From positions 4,884-61,329 of the forward strand of contig JAJVHT010000047.1 in NCBI GenBank assembly GCA_022072515.1: a stretch of DNA of 56,446 nucleotides, read 5' to 3'. The notes beneath the pieces are model-generated. The model searched no databases and was not told where the DNA came from. It was given only the letters and a program-made list of their open reading frames with translations. The DNA comes from a bacterium (GTDB lineage: Bacteria > Zhuqueibacterota > Zhuqueibacteria > Zhuqueibacterales > Zhuqueibacteraceae). A program made the translations under genes and the position numbers. Positions 7,759 through 16,268 of the stretch are shown in pieces (position 1 is the first letter of the stretch; each line of letters begins with the position of its first letter).

Positions 7759-9114
7759 GTGAGTATTGAAACCAACATTGAGGATAAATCCGCAAAGATC
7801 GGCGTTATCGGTTTGGGCTACGTTGGCCTGCCGCTTGCCGTGGAATACGCGGCGGTGGGTTACAACGTTCTCGGCATCGATGTGAGCGAGGAAAAAGTCA
7901 GCAAACTCAATCGCGGCGAAAATTATATTGATGACGTCGATAGCAACAAATTGAAGGAACTGGTCAAGGCCGGCAAGCTCAGTGGCGCGACGAATTATGG
8001 CAAAATCGGTGAATGCGATATTGTGTATATTTGTGTGCCGACGCCTTTTACTGACACGAAAGATCCCGATGTTTCTTATATTATCGATTCCGCCAAAGGC
8101 ATCGCTGCCGGCTTGCGCCGCGATCAGTTGATCATTTTGAAATCCACCACCTATCCGGAAACCACCGAAAAAGTCGTGCAGCCGATTTTGGAAGCGACCG
8201 GCCTGAAAGTCGGCAAGGATTTTTATCTCGCTTTTTCTCCGGAGCGCATCGATCCGGGCAACAAAAAATTCACGACGGCCACGACGCCCATCGTCGTCGG
8301 CGGCGTCACGAAAAAATGCACCAAATTAGCCTCGGCCATCTCCCGCCAAGTGATCGTCGAAGTCAAAGAATTGTCTTCGCCGAAAGCTGCGGAGATGACC
8401 AAGCTGCTCGAGAATATTTTCCGCTCGGTGAATATCGCGTTGGTGAATGAGCTGGCGCAGCTTTGCGATCGCATGGAAGGCATCGATATTTGGGAAGTGG
8501 TGGAAGCCGCGGCCACGAAGCCGTTTGGCTTCATGCCGTTCTTTCCCGGCCCCGGCATCGGCGGCCACTGCATTCTCGTCGATCCGTATTATCTGGCCTG
8601 GAAAGCCAAAGAGTTCGATTTTCATACCAGCTTCATCGAGCTGGCGGCGCAAACCAACGAGAATATGCCGTACTATGTGCTGGATTTGATCATCCGCTCG
8701 CTGAGCTTGCACGGCGCCGCCATCACCAATTCCAAGATTTTGATGCTCGGCGTCGCCTTCAAAAAGAACGTCGATGATACGCGCAATTCGCCGGCAATCA
8801 AAGTGATGGAGCTGCTTTACAATCGCGGCGGCCGGACGTTGATGTATAACGATCCGTATGTGCCCACCCTCCGCATCAATGGCAAAGTTTATACGTCGAA
8901 AAAGCTTGACGCCAAATTGTTGGAAGCAGTGGACTGCGTCGTGATCACGACCGATCACGGCAGCTATGATTATGAAATGATCGTGAAGCACTCCAAGCTG
9001 GTGGTCGATACACGCAACGCCACCAAAGACATCAAGAACGGGCGCAAGAAAATCGTGAAGCTGGGCTGCGGCACCAACGTCATCCCCTCGGATTTGCGCA
9101 CGCCGCATGAATAA
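7759..9114 (+). CDS. UDP-sugar 6-dehydrogenase (WbpA/UDP-N-acetylglucosamine dehydrogenase type)
   Basis: A 451-residue NAD-dependent nucleotide-sugar dehydrogenase. It carries the N-terminal Rossmann motif GVIGLGYVGLPLAVEY, the central KSTTYPETTEKVV and FSPERIDPG segments, and the catalytic Cys271 in GPGIGGHCILVDPYYL. The C-terminal UDP-binding domain contains LGVAFKKNVDDTRNSPA. This oxidises a UDP-hexose (probably UDP-GlcNAc, by likeness to WbpA rather than Ugd) to the uronic acid, giving acidic residues for the surface polysaccharide. The GTG start at 7759 follows a strong AAAGGAGAT site. It lies between rfbB and the initiating transferase on the same strand. Substrate assignment between UDP-glucose and UDP-HexNAc is not certain. 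Confidence 0.88.
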   Translation: MSIETNIEDKSAKIGVIGLGYVGLPLAVEYAAVGYNVLGIDVSEEKVSKLNRGENYIDDVDSNKLKELVKAGKLSGATNYGKIGECDIVYICVPTPFTDTKDPDVSYIIDSAKGIAAGLRRDQLIILKSTTYPETTEKVVQPILEATGLKVGKDFYLAFSPERIDPGNKKFTTATTPIVVGGVTKKCTKLASAISRQVIVEVKELSSPKAAEMTKLLENIFRSVNIALVNELAQLCDRMEGIDIWEVVEAAATKPFGFMPFFPGPGIGGHCILVDPYYLAWKAKEFDFHTSFIELAAQTNENMPYYVLDLIIRSLSLHGAAITNSKILMLGVAFKKNVDDTRNSPAIKVMELLYNRGGRTLMYNDPYVPTLRINGKVYTSKKLDAKLLEAVDCVVITTDHGSYDYEMIVKHSKLVVDTRNATKDIKNGRKKIVKLGCGTNVIPSDLRTPHE

Positions 9115-9123
9115 GTGATCTTT

Positions 9124-9255
9124 CGTAGTAGTGCCTGCAGACTGCACCCCAGGGCACAGAGGTTGGCGATATGGAAAAAGTTTGACGCATGTCGAATTTC
9201 TTGTTCACTTTGCATGGTTGAGGCCCAAAGGCTACGCCCGCAGGGCGCTACTACG
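9124..9255. repeat. Imperfect inverted repeat bounding a 130-bp intergenic element
   Basis: The left arm CGTAGTAGTGCCTGCAG (9124-9140) is matched by the reverse complement of the segment ending at 9255 (CGTAGTAGCGCCCTGCGGG). The element fills almost the whole gap between two genes of the sugar-nucleotide run. It may be a small non-autonomous element or palindromic intergenic repeat. No transposase is present. Confidence 0.4.
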
Positions 9256-9264
9256 AGCACTTTC

Positions 9265-11556
9265 ATGGACGACAAGCAGCTTAACCACGGCGCGGTTATC
9301 GCATCCAACGGCAAACCCCTCGCTGCCGGCCGGGGGCAACATCTTGAGCGGCAGCCGGAAATTTCCATTGCCATCATCGCGTGGAATTCCCCGCAACTGG
9401 TCGAACGTTGCCTCGATTCGATCTCTGCCGGTTCCGGCAAGATTGAATGTGAAGCCCTCGTGGTCAGCAATAACGCCATGCCGCATCGCCACGAATCACT
9501 GCAGCAGCGTTTCCCGAAAGTTCGTTTTATTGTGAACTCCAGTGATCGCGGCATTGCGGCCACACGCAATCAAGCGCTCAACGCCGCGACCGGTGAGTTC
9601 GTGCTGCTGCTCGATGCCAACGTGCAAATAACCCCCGAAGCAATTGCCGCGTTAATGGCATTTGCCCGCAGCACACCGGAAGCCGGCATCATCGGCGCCA
9701 AGATCGTCGATAAGGCCGGCAAGCTGCAGCTCACATGCCGCCGCTTTCCCACCATTCTTACCCCAATTTTGCGCCGTTTGCAATTCATTCCTTTTATTCG
9801 TGACCGCCATTGGCTGCAAGAACAATTGATGGCGGATTGGGATCATGAGTCCACGCGCGAAGTCGACTATGTGCTGGGCGCCTGCCAGCTCATCCGCCGC
9901 GAGGTGATCCAGGAAGTCGGTTGGCTGGATGAAAAATTTTTCTACGGGCCGGATGACGCGGATTATTGTCTGCGGGCGCAGGCGCACGGCTGGAAAATTT
10001 TTTATTATCCGCATGCCGGCGGCATTTATCATCAACAGCGCCGGGCCGCCCATTTCTTGCGCGCCAAAACCTGGAAACGGTTTTGGGCGAATCTGTATTT
10101 TTTTCAAAAGCACGGCTATTTGTTCAACGCCAAGAGTCGCGATTACGCCATCATCATGCCACGCGCCATCGAGCGCGCCTTGCTTTTTCTCAGCGATTTC
10201 ACCGCCATCGTCGGCTCGTATTTGATTTGGGCCTGGGTGCGGGGCAAGCTGGAACTCTTCACGATCACGGAGCCGCTGGAGCTGGTGACGAGTGCGCTGT
10301 TGATGTTTTCCTATTGGTTTTTGATGTTTCTGTTTTTCGGCCTGTATCGCACCTGGTACGCCCATTCGCGTTTTGATGAATTGGTGACGTTGGTCAAAAC
10401 CGTCTTCTTTGGTGTGCTGCTCATCTTTCTTGCCACATTCGATATGGAGCGCGACTTCACCTCGGCGCCGAAATTCAGCCGCTTGCTCATTGTCACCTAC
10501 TGGCTGCTGATGACGTTCATGGTGGCGAACGGGCGAATGGTTCTGCGGACGATCCAGCGCCGCATGTTGGAATCCGGCATCGGCATGCGGCGGACGCTGA
10601 TCGTCGGGTGGAACGAGAAGGCGCGCAATCTGCTCGACAAAGTCAACCGCTTTCCGGCGCTGGGCCATCGCGTCGTGGGATTTGTCGACGTGCGCCCGCC
10701 CAAGGCGCATCAGGCGTATGGCGATGTGCCGGTGCTCGGCAGCATTGATGAAATGAGCCGCCTCATCCAGCACGAGCAGGTGGAAAATGTGCTGATCGCG
10801 CTGGAGCTTTCGCAGCAACGCGAGATCACCACGGCGGTGAATCAATGCGCCGGTTATGCGGTCACCATCAAAATCATTCCCGACCTCTACAGCATCGTGA
10901 TGGGGCAGGCGCGCACCAACCAGATTTACGGCTTCCCGCTCATCGAAATTTTTCCGCAAATTATGCCGGAATGGGAACGGCGCTTCAAACGGTTGATCGA
11001 TCTCGTCTTCGCCACGACGATACTCGTGCTCGGCTTGCCGATGTGGCTGCTTTTGGCGGTGATCATCAAATTGGATTCCCGCGGGCCGATTTTTTACCGG
11101 CAAGAGCGCGTCGGCAAAGACGGGCGCATTTTTTCCATTGTGAAATTTCGCACGATGGTGCAAAATGCGGAAAAGTTAACCGGACCGAAATGGGCGGAAA
11201 AGGACGATCCGCGCATCACCCGCGTCGGACGTTTCATGCGCAAGTGGCGTTTGGATGAGTTTCCGCAATTCCTCAACGTGCTGGCCGGCGAAATGAGCCT
11301 GGTCGGCCCGCGTCCGGAACGGCCCTTTTTTATCGAGAAATTGAAAGAGGAAGTGCCGTTTTATATGCGCCGACTCAAAGTGCAGCCCGGCATCACCGGC
11401 TGGGCGCAAGTGAAAGGCAGTTACGACAACACCATCGAAGACGTGAAGCAGAAATTGCAATATGATTTTTTTTATGTGGAGAATATGTCGCTCACTTTGG
11501 ATTTCAAGATTCTGCTCAATACCGTTTACGTGATGCTGGCAGGAAAGGGGCAGTGA
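9265..11556 (+). CDS. Fused GT2 glycosyltransferase and undecaprenyl-phosphate sugar phosphotransferase
   Basis: A 763-residue fusion. Residues about 33-290 are a family 2 glycosyltransferase (SIAIIAWNSPQLVERCLDSI, LLLDANVQ in place of the usual DxD/DPD, then FYGPDDADYCLRAQAHGW). Residues about 305-425 hold four or five membrane helices. Residues about 440-560 form a Rossmann-like domain (TLIVGWNEKARNLL). Residues about 570-763 are the bacterial sugar transferase catalytic domain of the WbaP/PssY type, with FYRQERVGKDG, IVKFRTM, DEFPQFLNVL, MSLVGPRPE and QPGITGWAQV. The C-terminal half would load the first sugar-phosphate on undecaprenyl phosphate at the inner membrane, and the N-terminal half would add a further sugar. 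The ATG at 9265 is preferred; upstream in-frame sequence lies in the repeat element. It converges on the opposite-strand operon. Confidence 0.88.
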   Translation: MDDKQLNHGAVIASNGKPLAAGRGQHLERQPEISIAIIAWNSPQLVERCLDSISAGSGKIECEALVVSNNAMPHRHESLQQRFPKVRFIVNSSDRGIAATRNQALNAATGEFVLLLDANVQITPEAIAALMAFARSTPEAGIIGAKIVDKAGKLQLTCRRFPTILTPILRRLQFIPFIRDRHWLQEQLMADWDHESTREVDYVLGACQLIRREVIQEVGWLDEKFFYGPDDADYCLRAQAHGWKIFYYPHAGGIYHQQRRAAHFLRAKTWKRFWANLYFFQKHGYLFNAKSRDYAIIMPRAIERALLFLSDFTAIVGSYLIWAWVRGKLELFTITEPLELVTSALLMFSYWFLMFLFFGLYRTWYAHSRFDELVTLVKTVFFGVLLIFLATFDMERDFTSAPKFSRLLIVTYWLLMTFMVANGRMVLRTIQRRMLESGIGMRRTLIVGWNEKARNLLDKVNRFPALGHRVVGFVDVRPPKAHQAYGDVPVLGSIDEMSRLIQHEQVENVLIALELSQQREITTAVNQCAGYAVTIKIIPDLYSIVMGQARTNQIYGFPLIEIFPQIMPEWERRFKRLIDLVFATTILVLGLPMWLLLAVIIKLDSRGPIFYRQERVGKDGRIFSIVKFRTMVQNAEKLTGPKWAEKDDPRITRVGRFMRKWRLDEFPQFLNVLAGEMSLVGPRPERPFFIEKLKEEVPFYMRRLKVQPGITGWAQVKGSYDNTIEDVKQKLQYDFFYVENMSLTLDFKILLNTVYVMLAGKGQ

Positions 11557-11591
11557 TGGAATGGGCTCCGGAGAACCGATAAGAAAGAAGC

Positions 11592-12563
11592 TCAGGCAGG
11601 TTTGGTTAGATAGAATGCGGCTGAATCTCCCCGGTGTTCTGAATTTAGTCTTTGTGCCTCCTGTTCAAACTTTGCCATCTCCCGATTTGAAAGAATTGAG
11701 CGCGATTGATTAACCGCGTAAGATTGCTCCGACATCAATGGGATATCTTTGCGATATTGCTCACTACCCCAAAATTGGAAAGCGGTGGAGTCGTAAATGA
11801 TTCTTTGCAGGCACAGATTTGCTTTTTGGGCGATGATTTTGATGCTTTCGATTGAGTGCAGAAAGAGATGCCGCGGCGCATCGAGTTGAACCCAGTTCAC
11901 GCCGTAGTGCTTCCACGCAAATGAGGAGACGGTAGGAATGCGGATCAAACAGGTTCCTCCTGGCGCCAAGCGTGCGGCCACGCTTTGCAGCGTTTCAGTC
12001 GGGTCGGGAAGATGCTCAAAAGTGTGATGAAACATCACCACATCCCATTCTTCTTCAACTTCGTGAACCGTCTTCTTTAAAATTTTTAAGCCGTTTTCAT
12101 ATTCGATATTTTGGTCAAGAAATGGGTCGATACCCAGCAGCCTGGTAAAGCCATTTTCTTGCAGCGCATATAGCAAAGAGCCTGATCCGCTTCCGACATC
12201 CAATATTCTGGCGCGCTTATTTAAACCGTCCACTTCCGATAACAGACTGTTTTGCACGTGTTTATTGGGAAAGCAAGCGTGAAGCATACGGCCCCAGGCT
12301 CCCTTGCCAAAAATGGCGTAATGATCCCGGATTTTTTTGCAAGTCCTATGGATTGGGTTGTTGGATGACCTGGGTGGCAGTTCGGCATAGCTGTAGTAAG
12401 CCGGCGGATAGTACTTGGCAAGATTTGCGGGAAATTCTGCGATCTGCAAGCAATCGCAGCGAGCACATTGGAAATATAAAAACTCTTCGCGAAAACCGAA
12501 CATCATTTCCCGAACCGTAAAGATCTGATTTTCTTCTGTATTCTCACAAATTTTGCAGATCAT
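11592..12563 (-). CDS. Class I SAM-dependent methyltransferase with N-terminal zinc-ribbon-like segment
   Basis: A 323-residue protein. The N-terminus has two Cys pairs (ICKIC and CARCDC), as in the methyltransferase family with a putative zinc-binding domain common in sugar-biosynthesis loci. The SAM site is ARILDVGSGSGSLLYAL with acidic GIDPF. FHHTFEHLPDP and APGGTCLIRIPT are typical post-motifs. It probably methylates a sugar of the polysaccharide. It is the last gene of the minus-strand operon. Its ATG overlaps the stop of the preceding glycosyltransferase by 4 bp, so expression is coupled. Substrate unknown. Confidence 0.85.
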   Translation of the reverse strand: MICKICENTEENQIFTVREMMFGFREEFLYFQCARCDCLQIAEFPANLAKYYPPAYYSYAELPPRSSNNPIHRTCKKIRDHYAIFGKGAWGRMLHACFPNKHVQNSLLSEVDGLNKRARILDVGSGSGSLLYALQENGFTRLLGIDPFLDQNIEYENGLKILKKTVHEVEEEWDVVMFHHTFEHLPDPTETLQSVAARLAPGGTCLIRIPTVSSFAWKHYGVNWVQLDAPRHLFLHSIESIKIIAQKANLCLQRIIYDSTAFQFWGSEQYRKDIPLMSEQSYAVNQSRSILSNREMAKFEQEAQRLNSEHRGDSAAFYLTKPA

Positions 12564-13786
12564 GTGGCAGGTGTCCAGTGTGAGGAGCGCCTTGCGACCC
12601 TATTTTGGTCAGCCAACTCTTGATAGACCTGTTCCAGTGAATTCACAATTGCATCCCAATCATAAAGCCGCTGCACCCTTGCCATTCCTTGTTGTCCCAG
12701 GCTCTCACGATAAGCGGGATCTTTCATCACCCGAATGACGTGACGCGCAAAGGCATGCGGTCGGTCGGCAATGAGAATTTCCCTGCCATTGGTGACATCC
12801 AGGCCTTCGGTTCCCATCGACGTCGCCACAACGGGCACACCAAGTGCGAGCGGCTCGAGAATTTTATTCAGCGTTCCGGCGCCGAAACGAATGGGCGAAA
12901 CCGCGACGGCGCTGCTCAAATAATACTGTTTGATATCTTCGACAAAGCCGGTGACAATCACCGAATCGGAAGCCAGCGCGCGCACTTGCGGCGGCGGCGA
13001 TTGTCCGACTATGTAAAACTTTGCCGCGGGAATTTCTTTCTTGATCAGCGGAAGAATTTCTGCAATAAAATAAAAGATGCCGTCGATATTCGGGTGATAC
13101 GTGAGATTGCCGGTAAAAACAATTTGATGCGGTTCATATTGCACCGGCTTCGAATTTGAGAAATAGCTCAAATCAACGCCGTTGGGAATGATACGGATAT
13201 CTGCTTCCGGGGCGGATTTACGGAGTTGCTCGCGATCCGGTTCCGAACAGACAAAGCACGTTTGAAATTTCTCAACCAGATTTTCGTAGCGACTCATGCG
13301 CTCCAACTCGATTTTTAATAACAGTTTCATGAACGGATTTTTTTCGCGGGTGAGAAAGCGCTGCAAATAAAGCGATACGGCGTCCGTCAGATCCAGAACC
13401 TTCAGCGGATGTGGCAAGTCGATGGTATATGGCACCATCCGGATCAAATGGGTATGAATCACATCGAAGTGATGGTTGCGGGAAATTTCATCCAGCGTCC
13501 GGCGCATTTGCCGCGACCGAAAATAATGCACCTGCAACGGCAAACGTGAGCATAGGCCGAGCAGACACTGCCAATAAGATTGCCAACGTGGCAACGGTAC
13601 TACATCAATGGCGGCGCAGAAGGGCCGCAGATGCGGTAAATAATCCAATTCGCTTCTTTTCTCAATAAACGATACCAGATGAATTGAATTTTTTTTCGAC
13701 AGCCGTTTGAGTAAATTAAAGATTTTTAATTTATCCCCCCGATACGGTGGATAAGGTAGACGGGGAGTCAGCAAAAGTATTTTCAT
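12560..13786 (-). CDS. Glycosyltransferase family 4 protein (sugar transferase)
   Basis: A 408-residue GT-B fold glycosyltransferase. The N-terminal domain starts LLLTPRLPYPPYRGDKLKIF, typical of the sugar transferase subgroup found in exopolysaccharide loci. The C-terminal nucleotide-sugar domain has IIPNGVDLSYF, VFTGNLTYHPNIDG and FGAGTLNKILEPLALGVPVV with the family E-x7-E-like site, then TEGLDVTNGREILIAD. It would transfer one sugar from an NDP-sugar on the cytoplasmic face. Relation to the next upstream gene is clear (both have 'GREILIAD/GRELLIAD' endings), suggesting duplication. Confidence 0.87.
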   Translation of the reverse strand: MKILLLTPRLPYPPYRGDKLKIFNLLKRLSKKNSIHLVSFIEKRSELDYLPHLRPFCAAIDVVPLPRWQSYWQCLLGLCSRLPLQVHYFRSRQMRRTLDEISRNHHFDVIHTHLIRMVPYTIDLPHPLKVLDLTDAVSLYLQRFLTREKNPFMKLLLKIELERMSRYENLVEKFQTCFVCSEPDREQLRKSAPEADIRIIPNGVDLSYFSNSKPVQYEPHQIVFTGNLTYHPNIDGIFYFIAEILPLIKKEIPAAKFYIVGQSPPPQVRALASDSVIVTGFVEDIKQYYLSSAVAVSPIRFGAGTLNKILEPLALGVPVVATSMGTEGLDVTNGREILIADRPHAFARHVIRVMKDPAYRESLGQQGMARVQRLYDWDAIVNSLEQVYQELADQNRVARRSSHWTPAT

Positions 13787-13828
13787 TAACGTTTCTCGTT
13801 GTCATTCACTAACGGTTTACGACTTTAT

Positions 13829-13857
13829 TAATTAAAGCAAATTTTATGCAAATTCAA
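13829..13857 (-). promoter_or_regulatory. Possible internal promoter within the polysaccharide operon
   Basis: Read on the minus strand: TTGAAT (13857-13852), a 17-nt spacer and TAATTA (13834-13829), in the only AT-rich gap (116 bp) of the operon's distal half, about 40 bp upstream of the 12560-13786 gene start. Consensus match only. Confidence 0.25.
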
Positions 13858-13902
13858 CAGCAAAATATTCATTTCGTAGCGCCGAGGTAATATCGCCGCG
13901 GT

Positions 13903-15096
13903 TCAGTCATGCTGTCCAAGAATACACTGCGAATAGACGCTTTCAAAGGCGGCGCCGATTTGTGGCCAGGCATATTTCATCTCGACAAGTTGCCGCGCCT
14001 GGCGGCCAAGGGTGAGCCGCAGCGCCGGATCACGCAAAACAGCCAGCAGCGCTTTCGCAAAATTTGTTGGATCATCTGCGATAAGCAGTTCTCGGCCATT
14101 CGCCGCTTCAATTCCCTCACAGCCAACCGAAGTTGAAACCACACATTTACGATGCGCCAACATTTCCAAAATCTTAATGCGCATGCCGCCACCGGCAAAA
14201 AGCGGGACAATGCAGATTTGCGCCGCTTGTAAATACGGGACGACATCATTAACGAAACCAATGAAGCGAATATTGGGATGTTTGAGCCGCTGCAATCGCG
14301 GTGCCTGTCCTTTGCCGATGATCGAAACTCGAACGCCCGGCTCTTCGCTTTGAACAAGCGGCAAAACATTTTCATAGAACCACATAAAACCATCCACATT
14401 GGGTGGCCAATCCAGAGAAGCGAGAAAAAGGATATTCCCGGGATCTTCGGAAACATTGCCGGCCGAACGGGGAATATCAACGCCAGCGGGGATAACTGTG
14501 GTGTGCGCCCGCGGCGACATTTTTTGCAGGCGGCGCCGGTCTTCCGGCGTGATCATCACACAGCAGTCAAACTGCTCGCAGAGGTTCGGCTCTAACCGCA
14601 ACAGTTTCCGATATTGCAATTGAGCATACCAACGCAACCACGCACTTTTCTGATGCCGAATAAATCTTTCCATGACGGCAGCTTCTACATTGTGCTGCCG
14701 CAGCACGATGGGCAGGCCATGCCGTTCTTTCAGGAAAACGCCGTAACTCGCCATGTGCAAATGATCGACATGGACAATGTCAAAAACTGACTTCGCGACG
14801 ATTTCGCCGAGCTGACGAAACATTTTGCCGGCCTGATATTTGGATATGGTGTATGGCATACGCGAGACGACATTCATTATTGCCGCCAGCGGTTGAGTAG
14901 CCGTTACATGCGGCACAATGGATAAATCACAGTATTCGCGCAGGCCCTCGACCGGAGCAAGCTCATCTTTTCCAAATGCCAGCATTGTGATTTGATGCCC
15001 CCGCAACGCCAAATGCTTGGTGATATTGAAAATGCCGATCGCGCCGCCGTCATGAAGCGGGAAAGGAATGCGTGGACAAATCTGAAGTATTTTCAT
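13903..15096 (-). CDS. Glycosyltransferase family 4 protein
   Basis: A 397-residue GT-B glycosyltransferase. It begins MKILQICPRIPFPLHDGGAIGIFNI. The donor domain shows TVIPAGVDIPRS, ILFLASLDWPPNVDGFMWF and FAGGGMRIKILEMLAHRKCVVST, then CEGIEAANGRELLIAD. The conserved GMRIKILEMLA stretch carries the nucleotide-binding glutamate. It starts only 3 bp after the stop of the upstream gene and is probably cotranscribed with it. Donor and acceptor sugars cannot be read from the sequence. Confidence 0.87.
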   Translation of the reverse strand: MKILQICPRIPFPLHDGGAIGIFNITKHLALRGHQITMLAFGKDELAPVEGLREYCDLSIVPHVTATQPLAAIMNVVSRMPYTISKYQAGKMFRQLGEIVAKSVFDIVHVDHLHMASYGVFLKERHGLPIVLRQHNVEAAVMERFIRHQKSAWLRWYAQLQYRKLLRLEPNLCEQFDCCVMITPEDRRRLQKMSPRAHTTVIPAGVDIPRSAGNVSEDPGNILFLASLDWPPNVDGFMWFYENVLPLVQSEEPGVRVSIIGKGQAPRLQRLKHPNIRFIGFVNDVVPYLQAAQICIVPLFAGGGMRIKILEMLAHRKCVVSTSVGCEGIEAANGRELLIADDPTNFAKALLAVLRDPALRLTLGRQARQLVEMKYAWPQIGAAFESVYSQCILGQHD

Positions 15097-15099
15097 GAT

Positions 15100-16248
15100 T
15101 TATTTGACGCTTCGACCTTTGGGACCGCGAACTTCGGTGACAACCTCGACATAAAGATTTTCCAATTTTTTCACGGCTTCGGTTTCGGAAAATTTTGCGC
15201 AAACTAGATCCCGCACCTTTTTACCGTACTGCTTGCCGAGGCCGGGGTTCTGAATTAGGCGAATGATTTCGGCGGCCAATTTCTGCGGATCGCCCACTGG
15301 CGATAGGACCCCGGTTTCATCCGGTTGCACGATCTGTGGAACGCCGCCGACTGCGGTCGCCACAATCGGCAATTCACAAGCGGCCGCTTCCAAAAGGCTT
15401 TTGGGCATCGCTTCCTGAAGGGAGGGCGAGGCGTACAAATTCATCAATTGATAAAAAGCAGCCACGTTTTCCTGATAGCCGGCAAAGATTACGAAGCTTT
15501 GCAGCCCCAGATCAATCGTCAATTTTTCTAACGCGGCGCGTTCCGGGCCGTCACCGACGATCAGAAATTTAGCCTGTGGACATTGTTTTACGACTTGTGG
15601 CGCCGCCCGAATCAGATCCGCGATGCCTTTTTCCGGGCTTAACCGCGCTGCCGTGCCAACAACGAAAGTTTCCGGCGAAATCCCGAATTGCTCTTGCAGC
15701 GATCGGCGTGGCGCCTGCTTGCGAAATTGCGCGACGTCCACGCCATTCATGAGCAACACGACGCGGCCTTTTTTGAAACCGGCGCGCAAGAGTTTTTCTT
15801 CGACGGACGGCGAGACCGCAATGATGCGATGCAACGCTTTGAGCGCCCACAGGTCGATTTGCGTGCGCACCGGATCTGTGATCCAGCCGTGCGCGGTGGA
15901 GACCGTGGCGATATTTTTGTAGCGCGCACCCAAACCGGCCAGAATGTTTTCGCGGTAGCCGTGCGCGTGGACGATATCGATCTGGTGCTCATCCAAATAG
16001 CGCAGGAAATAACGCACACTGGCCAGCGAGAAACGATGGGAGTAGCGCAGCGTATGACATGGTATTCCCCGGCGCTGCGCCGCGTCCGCCAGAAAATTAC
16101 TTTCAAAGCGCGCCGGGAAAGTGGTCAAAATCGACGGACGAAATCGCCGGGAGTCCAAATTTTGACAGCTCGACAGAATAATATTTTCCGCGCCGCCAAA
16201 ATCGGTGCTGGCGCGCAAGTGCAGTACGTTGATCGACATAAATTGCAT
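15100..16248 (-). CDS. Glycosyltransferase family 4 protein (WcaL/PimB-like)
   Basis: A 382-residue retaining glycosyltransferase. The acceptor-side motif is LRASTDFGGAENIILSSC, followed by IVHAHGYRENI. The donor-side motifs are VLLMNGVDVAQFR, VGTAARLSPEKGIADLI, FLIVGDGPERAAL and SPSLQEAMPKSLLEAAACELPIV (E-x7-E site), then VGGVPQIV. The start at 16248 is used; MSINVLHLR nine bases later would also do. It lies 20 bp after the O-antigen ligase gene. It would act on the lipid-linked oligosaccharide in the cytoplasm. Confidence 0.87.
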   Translation of the reverse strand: MQFMSINVLHLRASTDFGGAENIILSSCQNLDSRRFRPSILTTFPARFESNFLADAAQRRGIPCHTLRYSHRFSLASVRYFLRYLDEHQIDIVHAHGYRENILAGLGARYKNIATVSTAHGWITDPVRTQIDLWALKALHRIIAVSPSVEEKLLRAGFKKGRVVLLMNGVDVAQFRKQAPRRSLQEQFGISPETFVVGTAARLSPEKGIADLIRAAPQVVKQCPQAKFLIVGDGPERAALEKLTIDLGLQSFVIFAGYQENVAAFYQLMNLYASPSLQEAMPKSLLEAAACELPIVATAVGGVPQIVQPDETGVLSPVGDPQKLAAEIIRLIQNPGLGKQYGKKVRDLVCAKFSETEAVKKLENLYVEVVTEVRGPKGRSVK

Positions 16249-16268
16249 CCGCTAAACCGCCCGCCAAT

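Noticed and set aside
9652..11163. 503-codon open frame on the minus strand under the GT2/phosphotransferase fusion
   Set aside because: The plus-strand frame carries clear catalytic motifs through the whole length; the antisense product has none and is His/Arg/Gln-rich.
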